64,000 bases of DNA from Actinoplanes couchii. GTDB lineage: Bacteria > Actinomycetota > Actinomycetes > Mycobacteriales > Micromonosporaceae. This document shows positions 45,010-54,807 of the stretch, piece by piece; positions within the stretch are counted from its first letter, which is position 1, and the number at the start of each line of letters is the position of its first letter. The DNA is taken from the NCBI RefSeq assembly GCF_016862075.1, contig NZ_BOMG01000052.1:1-64000 (forward strand). The letters are read 5' to 3'. Position numbers and translations under genes: made by a program. Below the pieces are notes generated by a model that saw only the letters and a program-made list of their open reading frames with translations, did no database searches and was not told the DNA's origin.

Positions 45010-45315
45010 TCATGCGGCTTTCGGCTCCTCGATGCGGAAACCGCGAGCCCGGACGTCGTCCGCGACCCGGGCCAGCTCGGCGTCCAGCGAGCAGAGCACT
45101 TTGGAGAGGTCGTCCAGATGGTCGGTGAGGGACGCGTCGTCCCAGCCGGTGACGTCGACGTCGCCCAGGGCGCGGGCCGCGGCCCGGAGGCGGGCGATCG
45201 ACTCGATGCGGTCACGGGTGCGGAGGCGGCCGAGCGAGTCACGCGGACCGGGATTGCCCCGGGACGCGCGACTCGCCAGAGCGGCCGAGAGGGAAGGTCC
45301 AGTTATCGAACGCAT
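45010..45315 (-). CDS. small helical hypothetical protein
   Basis: A 101-residue protein with a basic N-terminal 35 residues followed by a charged helical region (RIESIARLRAAARALGDVDV... LDDLSKVLCSLDAELARVADDVRARG) likely to form a coiled coil. No family is recognised. The ATG at 45315 lies six bases after TAGGAT (complement of 45322-45327), with TGTCAG 16 bases upstream of that. This suggests leaderless expression and supports a real gene. Confidence 0.55.
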   Translation of the reverse strand: MRSITGPSLSAALASRASRGNPGPRDSLGRLRTRDRIESIARLRAAARALGDVDVTGWDDASLTDHLDDLSKVLCSLDAELARVADDVRARGFRIEEPKAA

Positions 45316-45380
45316 GTACGAATCCTACATGGAATGATCGTTCCTGACACCCCTGAGATCCACCCTGTGGACAACGGATC

Positions 45381-46844
45381 TCACCTGGCCATGGCATGCC
45401 GGAACAGCGTGTCCGCCTCACCCGGCTCGGCCCGCGCGGCGACGAATCCGTCCGCTCTCACCAGGTAGAACAGGCCCGGCCGGAAGGCGGGGGCCGGCGG
45501 GAACACGTGCACCGGCAACCCGAGATCGGGCGCGTCGTCCGCGGCCACACCCCCGTAGGCGTGGATCTGCCAGCAGGCCGCCCGCAGCGCCTCGTGGTTC
45601 GCGCCGGCCCACGGCAGTCGCCGACCGATCACCGGGTCGCGCCGTCCGGCCGGCGCCCCGGGTTCGAGCGGGTAGTGGATGCGGATCTGGGAGACGTACT
45701 GGAAGAGCCGGGTTCCGCCGGGTGTCCGCGGCAGCAGCCGGACCGCGACCGGGGCGATCAGCGGCACCACGAGCCGGCGCAGTGTCCGGGCCACCGGCCG
45801 GGCCGAGGTCACCAGGTTGAAGATCCGGTCGGTGGTGGCGACCAGTTTGCGGGCCACCGGACGGCGCTCCGCCTCGTACCGGTCCAGCCATCGGTCCTTG
45901 CGCCGCCCCTGCAGCACGTCGGCGAGTTTGAAGGCCAGGTTGTGGGCGTCCTGCAGCCCGGTGTTCATGCCCTGGCCGCCGACCGGCGAATGCACGTGGG
46001 CAGCATCCCCGGCCAGGAAGAACGGCCCGTCCCGGAACGCCGCCGCGACCCGGTGGTGCACCCGGTAGGTGGCGAACCAGCGCGAATGGTCGTAGGTGAC
46101 GCCGTAGGTGCGGCGCATCCGCGCGCGGGCGTCCTCCTCGTCCAACTGCCCGTCGCCGTCGCTCTCCCGGACCAGCCCGATCAGACGCCAGATCTCGCCA
46201 CGCATCGGAAAAGCGAGAAGAAAATCAGCACGTTCCGGCCGTACGTTCACCGCGTCCCGCACCAGTCCACGGGCGCCCACGGCGTCCAGGACGAAGAACC
46301 GGTGCGGGTTGGTGACCCCTTCGAACGCGATCCGGCGGGCCTTGCGGACGATCGAGTTCGCCCCGTCACAGCCGACGCAGAACCGGGCCCGGACGGTGTC
46401 GTTGGCGACCTTCGCCTCGATGCCGTCGTCGGTCTGCACCACCGCGGTGACCGCCGACTCCCAGAACACCCGGCCGCCGAGTTTCTGCAGGTTCTCGTAG
46501 AGGATCTCCTCGTTGCGGCTCTGTTCGAGGATCTCCAGGAACGGGAACGCGGTCGCTCCCGCACCGAGCGGGCCCAGCCGAACCCGGCCGAAGGCCCGCG
46601 CGCCGAAACCGGGAGCGAGCGCCCCGGCCCGGTGCGCGGCCTCCAGCACCTGGTCGCCGATGCCGAGCTGGTCGTAGATCTCCAGGCTGCGCGCCTGCAC
46701 GACGAGCGCCCGGGACTCCCGGGTCGGACCGTCCTTGCCGTCGGCGACGATCACCTGCACTCCGAGCCTGGTCAGCCAGTTGGCGAGCATCAGCCCGGTC
46801 GGGCCGGCACCCACCACGAGGACGTCACAAGACAGCTCGGCCAT
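45381..46844 (-). CDS. FAD-dependent aromatic hydroxylase (group A flavin monooxygenase)
   Basis: A 487-residue PHBH/MhpA-type monooxygenase. It has the FAD dinucleotide motif VLVVGAGPTGLMLANWL near residue 7, the CVGCDGANSIVRK DG motif and the second FAD motif FLAGDAAHVHSPVGGQGMNTG. The C-terminal thioredoxin-like region is retained. Such enzymes hydroxylate phenols or polyketide aromatics using NAD(P)H and O2; the substrate is unknown, and no other aromatic catabolism or polyketide gene is nearby. It starts at 46844, 14 bases after the M20 peptidase stop, so it could be co-transcribed with it. Confidence 0.9.
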   Translation of the reverse strand: MAELSCDVLVVGAGPTGLMLANWLTRLGVQVIVADGKDGPTRESRALVVQARSLEIYDQLGIGDQVLEAAHRAGALAPGFGARAFGRVRLGPLGAGATAFPFLEILEQSRNEEILYENLQKLGGRVFWESAVTAVVQTDDGIEAKVANDTVRARFCVGCDGANSIVRKARRIAFEGVTNPHRFFVLDAVGARGLVRDAVNVRPERADFLLAFPMRGEIWRLIGLVRESDGDGQLDEEDARARMRRTYGVTYDHSRWFATYRVHHRVAAAFRDGPFFLAGDAAHVHSPVGGQGMNTGLQDAHNLAFKLADVLQGRRKDRWLDRYEAERRPVARKLVATTDRIFNLVTSARPVARTLRRLVVPLIAPVAVRLLPRTPGGTRLFQYVSQIRIHYPLEPGAPAGRRDPVIGRRLPWAGANHEALRAACWQIHAYGGVAADDAPDLGLPVHVFPPAPAFRPGLFYLVRADGFVAARAEPGEADTLFRHAMAR

Positions 46845-46858
46845 CAGCCACCCCGTTT

Positions 46859-48211
46859 CTACTTCGTCAGAGTCTCCGCAACGTTCTTGAGCAGCAGGGC
46901 CTCGGCGACACAGACCCGCTCGAACTCGCCCAGGTGCAGGCTCTCGTCCGGTCCGTGGGCCGCCGAGTACGGGTCCTCGACCCCGGTCACCAGGATCGCG
47001 GCGTCGGGGAACAGGTCCTGGAAGGTGGCGATGAACGGGATCGACCCGCCGACACCCATGTCGACCGGCTCGGTGCCGTCCCAGGCCGCACGGAACGCGG
47101 CGCGGGCGGCGTCGTACACCGGGCCGGTCGCGTCGATCACGCACGGCAGGCCGTCGCTCTCCAGCGTGACCTCCAGCTGCGCGCCCCACGGCACGTTCTT
47201 CTCCAGGTGGGCGCGGACCGCGTCGTACGCCGACTTGGGGTCCTCGCCGGGTGCCAGCCGCACACTGATCTTGGCTTTGGCGGCCGGCTGGAGCGCGTTG
47301 GCGGCCACCTGCGTGCCCGGTGCGTCGATACCGAGCACCGAGATCGACGGCTTGGTCCAGATCCGGTCGGTGATCGTGCCCTTGCCGATCAGGTCGACGC
47401 CGTCGACGAGGCCGGCCTCGTGCCGGAACCGGTCCGCCGGGTAGTCGACGCTCGCGCCCTCCCGGCCGACGAGACCGGGCACCGCCACCTCGCCGGACTC
47501 GTCGTGCAGGGTCGCGATCAGGCGGGACAGGGTGATCAGCGCATCCGGCACCGGACCGCCGAACATGCCGCTGTGCACGGCGCTCTTCAGCACCCGGACC
47601 TCGGCGAACAGGTTGACCAGACCGCGCAGAGAGGTGGTCAGCGCGGGCTGCCCGATGTCCCAGTTGCCGGAGTCGGCGATCACGATCACGTCGGAGCGCA
47701 GCTCCTCCAGGTGCTCTTGGATGATCGTGTCGAGGGAGTCGGAGCCGTACTCCTCCTCGCCCTCGACGAAGACGACCACCCCGACCGGGAGCTGATCGCC
47801 GAAGGCCCGCAGGGCCGCCACGTGGGCCATCACACCCGCCTTGTCGTCGGCGGCGCCGCGGCCGTACAGCCGCCCGTCCCGCTCGACCGGCTCGAACGGG
47901 TCACTCGTCCACAGCGCCGGGTCACCGGCGGGCTGCACGTCGTGGTGCGCGTAGAGCAGCACGGTCGGCGCACCGGCCGGGGCCGCCTTACGGCCGATCA
48001 CCGCGGGCTGGCCGCCGTGCCGGACGATCTCGGTGTCGAGCCCGCAACCGCGCAACAGCTCGGCGACCGCCTCCGCGGACCGCTCGACGTGCGAGTGGTC
48101 GAAACCTTCGAAGGCGACACCCGGGATCCGCACCAACCGTTCCAGGTCGGCGCGGACACCGGGCATCTCGCGCCGGATCGCGGCGCGCAGATCGGATTCA
48201 CTCAGGCTCAT
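46859..48211 (-). CDS. M20-family dipeptidase
   Basis: A 450-residue di-zinc peptidase of the CNDP/PepV-like M20 group. It has the metal motifs LYAHHDVQP, GRGAADDKAG (bridging Asp) and EGEEEYGS (Glu-Glu), and IADSGNWDI plus the lid-domain SAVHSGMFGG. It is a cytosolic dipeptide or acylated-amino-acid hydrolase. The ATG at 48211 is chosen because the family begins close to this residue; the longer ORF adds 11. Confidence 0.93.
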   Translation of the reverse strand: MSLSESDLRAAIRREMPGVRADLERLVRIPGVAFEGFDHSHVERSAEAVAELLRGCGLDTEIVRHGGQPAVIGRKAAPAGAPTVLLYAHHDVQPAGDPALWTSDPFEPVERDGRLYGRGAADDKAGVMAHVAALRAFGDQLPVGVVVFVEGEEEYGSDSLDTIIQEHLEELRSDVIVIADSGNWDIGQPALTTSLRGLVNLFAEVRVLKSAVHSGMFGGPVPDALITLSRLIATLHDESGEVAVPGLVGREGASVDYPADRFRHEAGLVDGVDLIGKGTITDRIWTKPSISVLGIDAPGTQVAANALQPAAKAKISVRLAPGEDPKSAYDAVRAHLEKNVPWGAQLEVTLESDGLPCVIDATGPVYDAARAAFRAAWDGTEPVDMGVGGSIPFIATFQDLFPDAAILVTGVEDPYSAAHGPDESLHLGEFERVCVAEALLLKNVAETLTK

Positions 48212-48240
48212 GCCGCCGATCGTAGGCCTGAGCCGGTCCG

Positions 48241-49323
48241 TCACGCCTCCGGCGTGCCGTCCCCACCATTGTTCTGCCGACCCCGGCGGGACTGGTCACT
48301 GACCCAGTTGTATGCCTTGCCGGCGGCCGAGCCGGCCAGGTCGGCCGCTCCCCCGCCGAGTCGCCGCACCAGTCCGACCAGCGGATCCTGCGAATTCGCG
48401 AAGTCCTCCCGGTACGCCTTGGCGGCCGCTTTCACGTCCTCGGTGACCGAGGCGTCGCCGTCGGAGTCACGACGCGGGTAGTCGCCGCCGACGATCTGCG
48501 CGTACTCCCCCGAATCGATCCACTTGCGCAGCTCGGCGGCCCGGGCCACCGGCACCGGGTGGCTGCTCCAGGCGGTCATGCCGAGCTTGTGGAGGCTGTC
48601 GCGCAGGTCGCCGCCGCTCTCGTACTCCGCGGCCTGCTCCAGGAACGCCGCCGTGTCGATCTGTGACAGATCGCCACCACCGGCGAGTTTCATCAGAAGG
48701 CGCAACGAGGCGGCCGGGTCCTGACCGGCGAGCAGACCGGCGCGGTCGGCGGACAGCTCCGCCTTGCGCCACCACTCCAGCATCGCCGCGATGATCCCGC
48801 GCAGCGCGATCACCCCCACCGGCAGCCAGCTCACGTTCGCCAGCCAGCCGGTCAGGATCTGCATGATCGTCTTGTAGACGGCGTGGCCACTGCGCACGTG
48901 GCCGATCTCGTGCCCGAGCAGGGCCCGCAGCTCGTCGTCGTCGAGTTTTTCCACCGCGCCCGTGGTCACCACGATGAACGGGCGGTCCAGGCCGATCGCC
49001 TGCCCGTTGATCCGCGGGTCCTGCGCCACGTAGAGCTCGGGCAGCTCGGCCACGTCGAGCGTGCTGGCCGCCTCGGTGAAGCGCTGGTAGACCCGTGGAT
49101 ATTGCCGGTGGTCGACGCGGATCGCCCCGGCCAGGAACATCAGGCGGAACCCGCGCTCGTTCCACATGCCGAAGAACGTCTTCACCACGTCGTCGAACCC
49201 GCGCAGCTCACGCAGCGCGGACAGCGCGCCCCGGTCGGCGGGGTGCTCCCAGGCCCGCGAGCTGATGCCGGTCAGGGTCACACGACGGCGCGCCGGCCGG
49301 TTGTCGTCGTCCTCGGTCGTCAT
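48241..49323 (-). CDS. M48-family metallopeptidase
   Basis: A 360-residue gluzincin. The zinc motif HEIGH is at 138-142 (LLGHEIGHVRSGH), with a distal Glu/Asp ligand expected in AELSADRAGLLAG. A hydrophobic region (WLANVSWLPVGVIALRGIIAAML) may associate with the membrane. Unlike HtpX it lacks N-terminal transmembrane helices, and it fits the actinobacterial soluble M48 type. The charged C-terminal tail (QSRRGRQNNGG) is low complexity. The start is ATG 49323. Confidence 0.88.
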   Translation of the reverse strand: MTTEDDDNRPARRRVTLTGISSRAWEHPADRGALSALRELRGFDDVVKTFFGMWNERGFRLMFLAGAIRVDHRQYPRVYQRFTEAASTLDVAELPELYVAQDPRINGQAIGLDRPFIVVTTGAVEKLDDDELRALLGHEIGHVRSGHAVYKTIMQILTGWLANVSWLPVGVIALRGIIAAMLEWWRKAELSADRAGLLAGQDPAASLRLLMKLAGGGDLSQIDTAAFLEQAAEYESGGDLRDSLHKLGMTAWSSHPVPVARAAELRKWIDSGEYAQIVGGDYPRRDSDGDASVTEDVKAAAKAYREDFANSQDPLVGLVRRLGGGAADLAGSAAGKAYNWVSDQSRRGRQNNGGDGTPEA

Positions 49324-49411
49324 TTGCACCATCCCGTTGCTGAGCGTGTCCGGGCCTCTGTCCGGCCCAAACCTACGCCGTGCCCGCAAGAAATGGACTC
49401 GGAGAAGTCCC

Positions 49412-50935
49412 CTACGGGGCACCCGGGGGCAGGACCGGCATGGCACCCGGGGGCCCCTGCTCGATCAGCCGCATCAGCGCGCCGGTGTCGAGGTGCTCGG
49501 CCACCAGATCGCCCAGGACGTCCAGCGCGCGCTCCCGGATCGCCGCGAACCGGGTGTCCGGGGCGACCGTGAACCCTTGCCGGCCGGCCTGCCGGGCCGC
49601 CCCGGTGAGGAACCGGCGGCGGAAGGCGTCCGACTCGAAGGCGCCGTGCCAGTGGGTGCCGGAGACGCTGCCGGACACCGCGCCCTCCGGGCGGCCGTCG
49701 TCGTGGCGCAGCAGCGGCTCGGCGTCGCCCGCGGAGACCTGGCCGTGGTGGATCTCGTAGCCGCTCACCGGCACGCCCAGCGCCGAACCCGACGGCCGGG
49801 CCAGCGTCTTGCCGGCGGCGAAGGTGATCTCGACCGGCAGGAGGCCGAGGCCGGGCACCGTACCCCGGCGGCTCTCGATCTCGTCGTGGATCCTCGCGGC
49901 GAGCATCTGGAACCCGCCGCAGATGCCCAGCACCGGCTTGCCCGCCGCGGCGTGCGCCAGGATCGCGTCGGCCAGTCCGGTGCGCCGCAGCCAGGCCAGG
50001 TCGTCGACGGTCGCCTTCGAGCCGGGGAGCACGACCAGGTCGGCGTCGGCGATCTCGGCCGGTTCGATCGTCAGGCTGACCCGGACACCCGGTTCGGCGG
50101 CCAGCGCCTCGGCGTCGGTGGCGTTCGAGATCCGCGGCAGCCGGACCACCGCCACCCGCAGCCAGGCGGTTCCGTGCGGAGGACCCGGACGACCCAGGAC
50201 GCGGCCGTACGCCAGGGAGTCCTCCGCGTCCAGCCAGACGTCCGGATGGAAGGGCAGGACCCCGTGCACCGGACGGCCCGTCGCCGCGGTGATCATGTCG
50301 AGCCCCGGGCGCAGCAGGCCCAGGTCGCCGCGGAACTTGTTGATCACGAAGCCGGAGACGAGCGCCTGATCCTCCGGCGACAGCAGGGCCAGCGTGCCGA
50401 AGAACGCCGCGAACACCCCGCCCCGGTCGATGTCGCCGACCACGATCGCCGGCAGCCCGAACCGCCGGGCCAGACCCATGTTGACGAAGTCGCCGTCACG
50501 CAGGTTGATCTCGGTGGGGCTGCCGGCGCCCTCGCAGATCACCGCGTCGTACTCGGTCCGCAGCTCGGCCAGCGCCGCGAACGCGGTCTCCGCCAGCCGG
50601 GGCCGCAGCGTGCGGTAGTTGCCGGCGGTCACCGTGTCCACCGCCTCGCCCAGCAGCACCACCTGGCTGGACCGGTCACTGCCCGGTTTCAGCAGCACCG
50701 GGTTGAACCGCAGGTCGGGGGCCAGCCCACAGGCCGCGGCCTGCATCGCCTGGGCCCGGCCCAGCTCGCCGCCACGGCCGTCGGCGGTCACCACGACCGC
50801 CGAGTTGTTGGACATGTTCTGTGCCTTGAACGGCGCCACCCGCACCCCGTTACGGTGCAGCCACCGGCAGATCCCGGCGGTCAGCACACTCTTCCCGGCA
50901 TCCGAGGTCGTCCCGGCGATCAACAACCCGGTCAT
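49412..50935 (-). CDS. cobQ: cobyric acid synthase
   Basis: A 507-residue CobQ/CbiP that amidates the b, d, e and g side chains of adenosyl-cobyrinate diamide. It has the N-terminal ATP-binding [11 protein letters not shown] and [10 protein letters not shown], and the middle [10 protein letters not shown] and [10 protein letters not shown]. The glutaminase domain has an intact nucleophile motif [10 protein letters not shown] and the C-terminal THWHGAFE. The contrast with CobB, whose equivalent Cys is lost, is notable. It overlaps the cobD stop by four bases (ATGA). Confidence 0.95.
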   Translation of the reverse strand: MTGLLIAGTTSDAGKSVLTAGICRWLHRNGVRVAPFKAQNMSNNSAVVVTADGRGGELGRAQAMQAAACGLAPDLRFNPVLLKPGSDRSSQVVLLGEAVDTVTAGNYRTLRPRLAETAFAALAELRTEYDAVICEGAGSPTEINLRDGDFVNMGLARRFGLPAIVVGDIDRGGVFAAFFGTLALLSPEDQALVSGFVINKFRGDLGLLRPGLDMITAATGRPVHGVLPFHPDVWLDAEDSLAYGRVLGRPGPPHGTAWLRVAVVRLPRISNATDAEALAAEPGVRVSLTIEPAEIADADLVVLPGSKATVDDLAWLRRTGLADAILAHAAAGKPVLGICGGFQMLAARIHDEIESRRGTVPGLGLLPVEITFAAGKTLARPSGSALGVPVSGYEIHHGQVSAGDAEPLLRHDDGRPEGAVSGSVSGTHWHGAFESDAFRRRFLTGAARQAGRQGFTVAPDTRFAAIRERALDVLGDLVAEHLDTGALMRLIEQGPPGAMPVLPPGAP

Positions 50936-52065
50936 GATCTGCCGGTACGCCGGGCGAACAGCGCCGTGGCCGAACCCGGAACAGCCGCATCGCGGGCACG
51001 CCCGGAGAACCGCGCCGTGGCCGAACCCCGAACGGCCGCATCGTGGGCACGCCCGAACAACAACGACGTGGCCGAACCCGGAACAGCCGCTTTGCGGGCA
51101 CGCCCGGAGAACCGCGCCGTGGCCAGGCCCCGGGCGGCCGCGACGCCGGCGGCCAGGGTGACCGCCACCGCTCCGACCGCGCCGGACACCCGGGCCGCCC
51201 GGCGCAGGTGTTTCGCGGACGGGCGTGGGCCGTCGCCGAGGAACGGCCGGGTCTCGGTACGCCCGAAGTAGACGTTGCGCCCGCCGAGCCGGACCCCGAG
51301 CGCCCCCGCCATGGCCGACTCGCACTGGCCGGCGTTGGGTGACGGGTGGTCGGCCCGGTCCCGTTTCCAGACCCGCAGGGTCTCCCACGGGGTGCCGCCG
51401 GCGATCGGCGCCACCGCGACGGTGATCAGCCCGGTGAGCCGGGACGGCAGCAGATTGAGCAGGTCGTCGAGCCGCGCCGACGGGGTGCCGAACCGCGCGT
51501 ACCGTTCCGAGCGGTGCCCGACCATGGCGTCGAGCGTGTTCGCGGCGCGGTAACCGAGGAGCCCGGCCGGGCCGAGGAACGCGCCCCAGACCAGCGGCGC
51601 GACGACGGCGTCGGAGGTGTTCTCGGCGACCGACTCGACGGTGGCGCGGGCCAGCTCCGGCTCGTCGAGGGCGGACGGGTCGCGCCCGCACAGGTGGTTG
51701 AGCCGGCCCCGGGCGGCGGGCAGGTCACCGGCGTCGAGGTGGCGGGCCATCACCCGGGCCTCGCGACGCAGGGTCCGGCCGCCGAGCACGGTCCAGGTGG
51801 CCGCCGTGGTGACGGCGAACCGGGCCACCGGGTGGTTCCGGGTGGCCCGGCCCGCGGCGAGCCCGGCGAGTGCGGGCACGCCGACGGCGACGGCGGTGAA
51901 CAGCGCTCCGGCCCGCCGGTGGGGCCGGTAGACGCGGCGCTCCAGGGCGCCGGCCGCGGTGCCGAAACCGGCGACCGGGTGCAGGCGCCGGGGATCGCCG
52001 AACACGGCGTCGAGCAGGTATCCGGTTACCAGTCCGGCCGCGTCCGCGGTCCACCGTGACGGCAC
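50932..52065 (-). CDS. cobD: adenosylcobinamide-phosphate synthase (CobD/CbiB) with a repeat C-terminal tail
   Basis: A 377-residue integral membrane protein that attaches the aminopropanol arm to adenosylcobyric acid. It has [19 protein letters not shown] at the N-terminus, [37 protein letters not shown] and [18 protein letters not shown]. The catalytic region ends about residue 315. The last ~60 residues consist of three 17-residue repeats ([17 protein letters not shown] type) encoded by the 51-bp array at 50961-51113. The GTG start has AGGAA eight bases upstream. It is coupled to cobQ downstream. Confidence 0.93.
   Translation of the reverse strand: MPSRWTADAAGLVTGYLLDAVFGDPRRLHPVAGFGTAAGALERRVYRPHRRAGALFTAVAVGVPALAGLAAGRATRNHPVARFAVTTAATWTVLGGRTLRREARVMARHLDAGDLPAARGRLNHLCGRDPSALDEPELARATVESVAENTSDAVVAPLVWGAFLGPAGLLGYRAANTLDAMVGHRSERYARFGTPSARLDDLLNLLPSRLTGLITVAVAPIAGGTPWETLRVWKRDRADHPSPNAGQCESAMAGALGVRLGGRNVYFGRTETRPFLGDGPRPSAKHLRRAARVSGAVGAVAVTLAAGVAAARGLATARFSGRARKAAVPGSATSLLFGRAHDAAVRGSATARFSGRARDAAVPGSATALFARRTGRS
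50961..51113. repeat. 51-bp in-frame tandem repeat, three units, in the 3' end of cobD
   Basis: Units at 50961-51011, 51012-51062 and 51063-51113 (beginning GCGCCGTGGCCGAACCC), plus a partial fourth. They preserve the reading frame (17 codons each) and extend the CobD protein beyond its family-typical end. Confidence 0.95.
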
Positions 52066-52105
52066 TTGTGTGTTCCTAACGCATGGGTCGGGTCCGCCGC
52101 CGCTG

Positions 52106-52570
52106 TCAGCGGCCGAACGGGGTGAGGTCGAACGCCCAGACGGCGATCGCCGGGGGTTCGTCGGTCTCCGGATAGGGGACGGGCTCGAGTTCGCCCCAGA
52201 GGATCGAGCCGGGTGCCCGGTCCTCCAGGAATTCGACCACGATGGCCCGCAGGTCTTCGGTGATCTGGTAGTCGTCGGTGAACGGCAGGTCACTGGGTTT
52301 CCGGGAGCCGGCCGAGCAGCGGAGCTGACCGGCGACGGCGTCGTGCCAGACGTAGAACGTGGCGGTGCCCCGGTGCCCGGCACCGGCCACGAGTGTCCGT
52401 AGCCCGGCGGCCGTCTCCTCGAACGCGGTCACGACCTCGTCCGCGGACAGGCTTATGCGCTCGTGGGGCGGCGCGCCGAACCAGTTGGTGTTGGCGGTCT
52501 CAGCCGTCGGGTCCTCCGGCGACAACACCACTGTCTCGGTCACGATGGCGCGGATGTCCTTCAGCAGCAC
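52106..52570 (-). CDS. hypothetical protein (SMI1-like size), unknown
   Basis: A 154-residue cytosolic protein with no signal peptide. Features: a GTG start (VLLKDIRAIV...), ATFYVWHDAVAGQLRCSAGS, DYQITEDLRAIVVEFLED and PPAIAVWAFDLTPFG. The alternation of strands and helices suggests a compact domain, but I cannot assign a family. The longer ORF upstream is driven by a 21-bp repeat array and is not credible. It lies upstream of cobD on the same strand with a 40-base gap, so co-transcription is possible. Confidence 0.6.
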   Translation of the reverse strand: MLLKDIRAIVTETVVLSPEDPTAETANTNWFGAPPHERISLSADEVVTAFEETAAGLRTLVAGAGHRGTATFYVWHDAVAGQLRCSAGSRKPSDLPFTDDYQITEDLRAIVVEFLEDRAPGSILWGELEPVPYPETDEPPAIAVWAFDLTPFGR

Positions 52571-52742
52571 GGGTTCAGTTTGCCGGGTGCGGGCACCCCG
52601 GGCCCACCCGGGCCGCTCCGCCCGGTGGGTGTTTCCGGCGGCACTATCGGCCGATCCCGATGGACGGAACCGGCCGCCCCGGAGCGGTCCCCTGGTGGAC
52701 ACCGGTTTCGCCGGACCCCGGCCGCCCGGAGCCGAACCCGTC

Positions 52743-52848
52743 GATCCGGAGCAGAATTCCGGGGATCCCGAACAGGATCCCGAGGATCCGGAGCGGAATC
52801 CCGAGGATCCGGAGCCGAGCCCCGGCAAAGTCGGAGCCGAGCCCCGGC
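52743..52848. repeat. 21-bp tandem repeat array, five units
   Basis: Units of 21-22 bp at 52743, 52764, 52785, 52806 and 52827, beginning GATCCGGAGC or GATCCCGAAC. Intergenic between ssb and the hypothetical gene; the remainder of 52571-52957 holds no supportable gene. Confidence 0.9.
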
Positions 52849-52957
52849 GGCCCGGACCGTCGCCTCTCGCCGGTGAGGCGGGCCGGGCCGCCGGGGACCG
52901 CCGCGACCGGGCTCCGCTGGGCCGGAGCCATGGGTCGGCAGCGGTTCACCGGAACGT

Positions 52958-53560
52958 CTAGGCGGCGACCGGCTCGCGCCGGGTGGTATCGGTCTCCTCC
53001 TCGTCGCCGGTCCCGTCCCCGGCCTCGGCCGCCTCGTCGATGATCCCGGCGACCACCTCGAGGAAGGTGGGCGCGGCCTCGTCGGGCATGCCGTCGCCGA
53101 ACCGGACCGGAACCTCGGTGTCGTGCAGGGCATCGGTGGGCTCGCCCCGGACGACGCTTTCGGTGTCGGCGCCCTCGATCGTGCTCTGCGGCACCGGCTT
53201 GTTGCGGAAGAACCGGGAGCGCCCCCGGGCCAGGTCGTGGCCGACGGCGAGTGCCTCCATCTCGTAGGAGACCCGGTTCTTGTTGTCGTCGTCGACCCAG
53301 TCACGGGTGAAGATGCGGCCGTAGACGACGACCGGGTCGCCGACGGCGATCGAGGAGGCGACACCCTCGGCGAGGCGGCGCCAGGCGGTGACCCGGATGC
53401 GCAGCACGTCGCCGTCGGACCACTGGCCGGTCCCCCGGTCGAAGCGGCGGGCGGTGGAGGCCACCCGGAAGTTGGCGACGAGCTGGTTGTGGGTGGTGGT
53501 GCGCCGCCACTCGGGCGCGGTCAGGACGTTGCCGATGACGGCGATGTTGGTCTCGTACAC
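52958..53560 (-). CDS. ssb: single-stranded DNA-binding protein (paralogue without the acidic tip)
   Basis: A 200-residue protein. The OB fold spans residues 1-110: VIGNVLTAPEWRRTTTHNQLVANFRVAS, VTAWRRLAEGVASSIAVGDPVVVYGRI and WVDDDNKNRVSYEMEA are canonical SSB segments. The tail is acidic but ends TTRREPVAA and lacks the C-terminal DDDIPF-type tip through which the main SSB binds repair and replication proteins. This makes it a secondary SSB (SsbB or Rv2478c type). The GTG start follows AAGGAG. Its promoter region shares DnaA-box-like sites. Confidence 0.88.
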   Translation of the reverse strand: MYETNIAVIGNVLTAPEWRRTTTHNQLVANFRVASTARRFDRGTGQWSDGDVLRIRVTAWRRLAEGVASSIAVGDPVVVYGRIFTRDWVDDDNKNRVSYEMEALAVGHDLARGRSRFFRNKPVPQSTIEGADTESVVRGEPTDALHDTEVPVRFGDGMPDEAAPTFLEVVAGIIDEAAEAGDGTGDEEETDTTRREPVAA

Positions 53561-53632
53561 GATGTCTCGCTCCTTCTGGTGTTCGGTCGGGTTCGAGACT
53601 GCGTCACCAGCGATGATCTTGCGGCTACGGAT

Positions 53633-53658
53633 TGTGGACAACGACGAACTGTGGACGA
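53633..53658. promoter_or_regulatory. two DnaA-box-like 9-mers between ssb and the hydrolase
   Basis: A perfect TTGTCCACA (complement, 53633-53641) and a one-mismatch copy TCGTCCACA (complement, 53650-53658), separated by eight bases in a 163-bp divergent intergenic region. Binding by DnaA to such 9-mers is established in actinobacteria; function here is inference. Confidence 0.45.
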
Positions 53659-53723
53659 CGGGCAGGCGACGTTCGTTGATCTGGTATGGCGCACCGCCCT
53701 CTACCCATGGGTAACCTGATCGT

Positions 53724-54794
53724 GTGGAGACCGACGTCCTCGGACTGCCGTACGAGCGGCACACCATCGACCTGGGCAGCGACGACGAGGGCCCGGTGGT
53801 GGCGACCCTGGTCCGGCGGCGGGCGGAGACCCCGTCCCGGCGGGCCGTGCTGCACGTCCACGGTTTTGTCGACTACTTCTTCCAGACCCACATGGCCGAC
53901 TTCTTCGTCGAGCGCGGCTGGGATTTCTACGCGCTCGACCTGCGGAAGTACGGGCGGAGCCTGCTGCCGCACCAGACGCCGAACTTCGCCCGGAGCATGA
54001 CCGACTACTTCCCGGAGCTGGACGAGGCCGTCCGGATCATCCGGGAGCAGGACGGCCACGATCAGCTGCTGGTGACCGGGCACTCCACCGGCGGCCTGAT
54101 CACCTCGCTCTGGGCGCACAGCCGCCGGGAGCGGGGCCTGGTCGACGGACTGTTCCTGAACAGCCCGTTCTTCGACTTCAACCTGCCCTGGGTGGTCCGG
54201 CGCCCGTTGATGTCGGCGGTGCTGGCGGTCACCGGGCGTCACCCGTACCGGAAGATGCCTGTCGCGAATCTCGGTTTTTACGGCCGGAGTCTGCACAGCG
54301 AGCACGACGGCGAATGGAATTACGACCTGACCTGGAAACCGATCACCGGATTCCCGGTCACGATGGGCTGGCTGGAGGCGATCCGGCGCGGGCAGCACCA
54401 GCTGCGGTCCGGCCTGTCGATCGATGCGCCGGTGCTGGTCGCCTGCTCGACCCGGACGTACCGGCGGCGCGAGTGGCACGACGACATCCGGGTGACCGAT
54501 TCGGTGCTGGACGTCGATCACATCACCCGGTGGGCGCCCGGTCTGGGCCGGCGGGTGACGATCGCGCAGTTCGACGGCGGCATGCACGATCTGACTCTCT
54601 CCGGCAAGGAGGTGCGCGCCGAGGTCTTCCGTGAGCTGGGACGATGGGTGGACGCGTTCCTGCCCGCGCCGGGCACTCCGGAGGTCGGGATCCCGCCGGC
54701 GCCGGAGGACACACCGGCCGTGGCGGACGCTCTGGAGGCCGCCGAGAACCGGACCACCGACGAGGCGGACGACAAGTCCGGCGCGACCGCCTAG
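53724..54794 (+). CDS. alpha/beta hydrolase (serine aminopeptidase/monoacylglycerol lipase-like)
   Basis: A 356-residue protein with VLHVHGFVDYFFQTHMADFF (oxyanion region), nucleophile GHSTGG, an acid near VDHI and the C-terminal His in DGGMHDLTLS. The fold matches hydrolase_4-type lipases. No signal peptide is seen. The GTG at 53724 lies six bases after TAACCT, so it may be leaderless. The last ~45 residues are acidic and disordered. The tRNA-Arg promoter -10 overlaps its stop codon region. Confidence 0.85.
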   Translation: METDVLGLPYERHTIDLGSDDEGPVVATLVRRRAETPSRRAVLHVHGFVDYFFQTHMADFFVERGWDFYALDLRKYGRSLLPHQTPNFARSMTDYFPELDEAVRIIREQDGHDQLLVTGHSTGGLITSLWAHSRRERGLVDGLFLNSPFFDFNLPWVVRRPLMSAVLAVTGRHPYRKMPVANLGFYGRSLHSEHDGEWNYDLTWKPITGFPVTMGWLEAIRRGQHQLRSGLSIDAPVLVACSTRTYRRREWHDDIRVTDSVLDVDHITRWAPGLGRRVTIAQFDGGMHDLTLSGKEVRAEVFRELGRWVDAFLPAPGTPEVGIPPAPEDTPAVADALEAAENRTTDEADDKSGATA

Positions 54795-54807
54795 TATGTG
54801 CTGGCCA

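Noticed and set aside
44758-45468. 236-codon plus-strand ORF across the purine tract
   Set aside because: The composition reflects purine runs, and it overlaps the better supported minus-strand gene at 45010-45315.
45396-47444. A 682-codon plus-strand open frame across the monooxygenase and M20 genes
   Set aside because: It is antisense to two well-supported genes and has no domain coherence.
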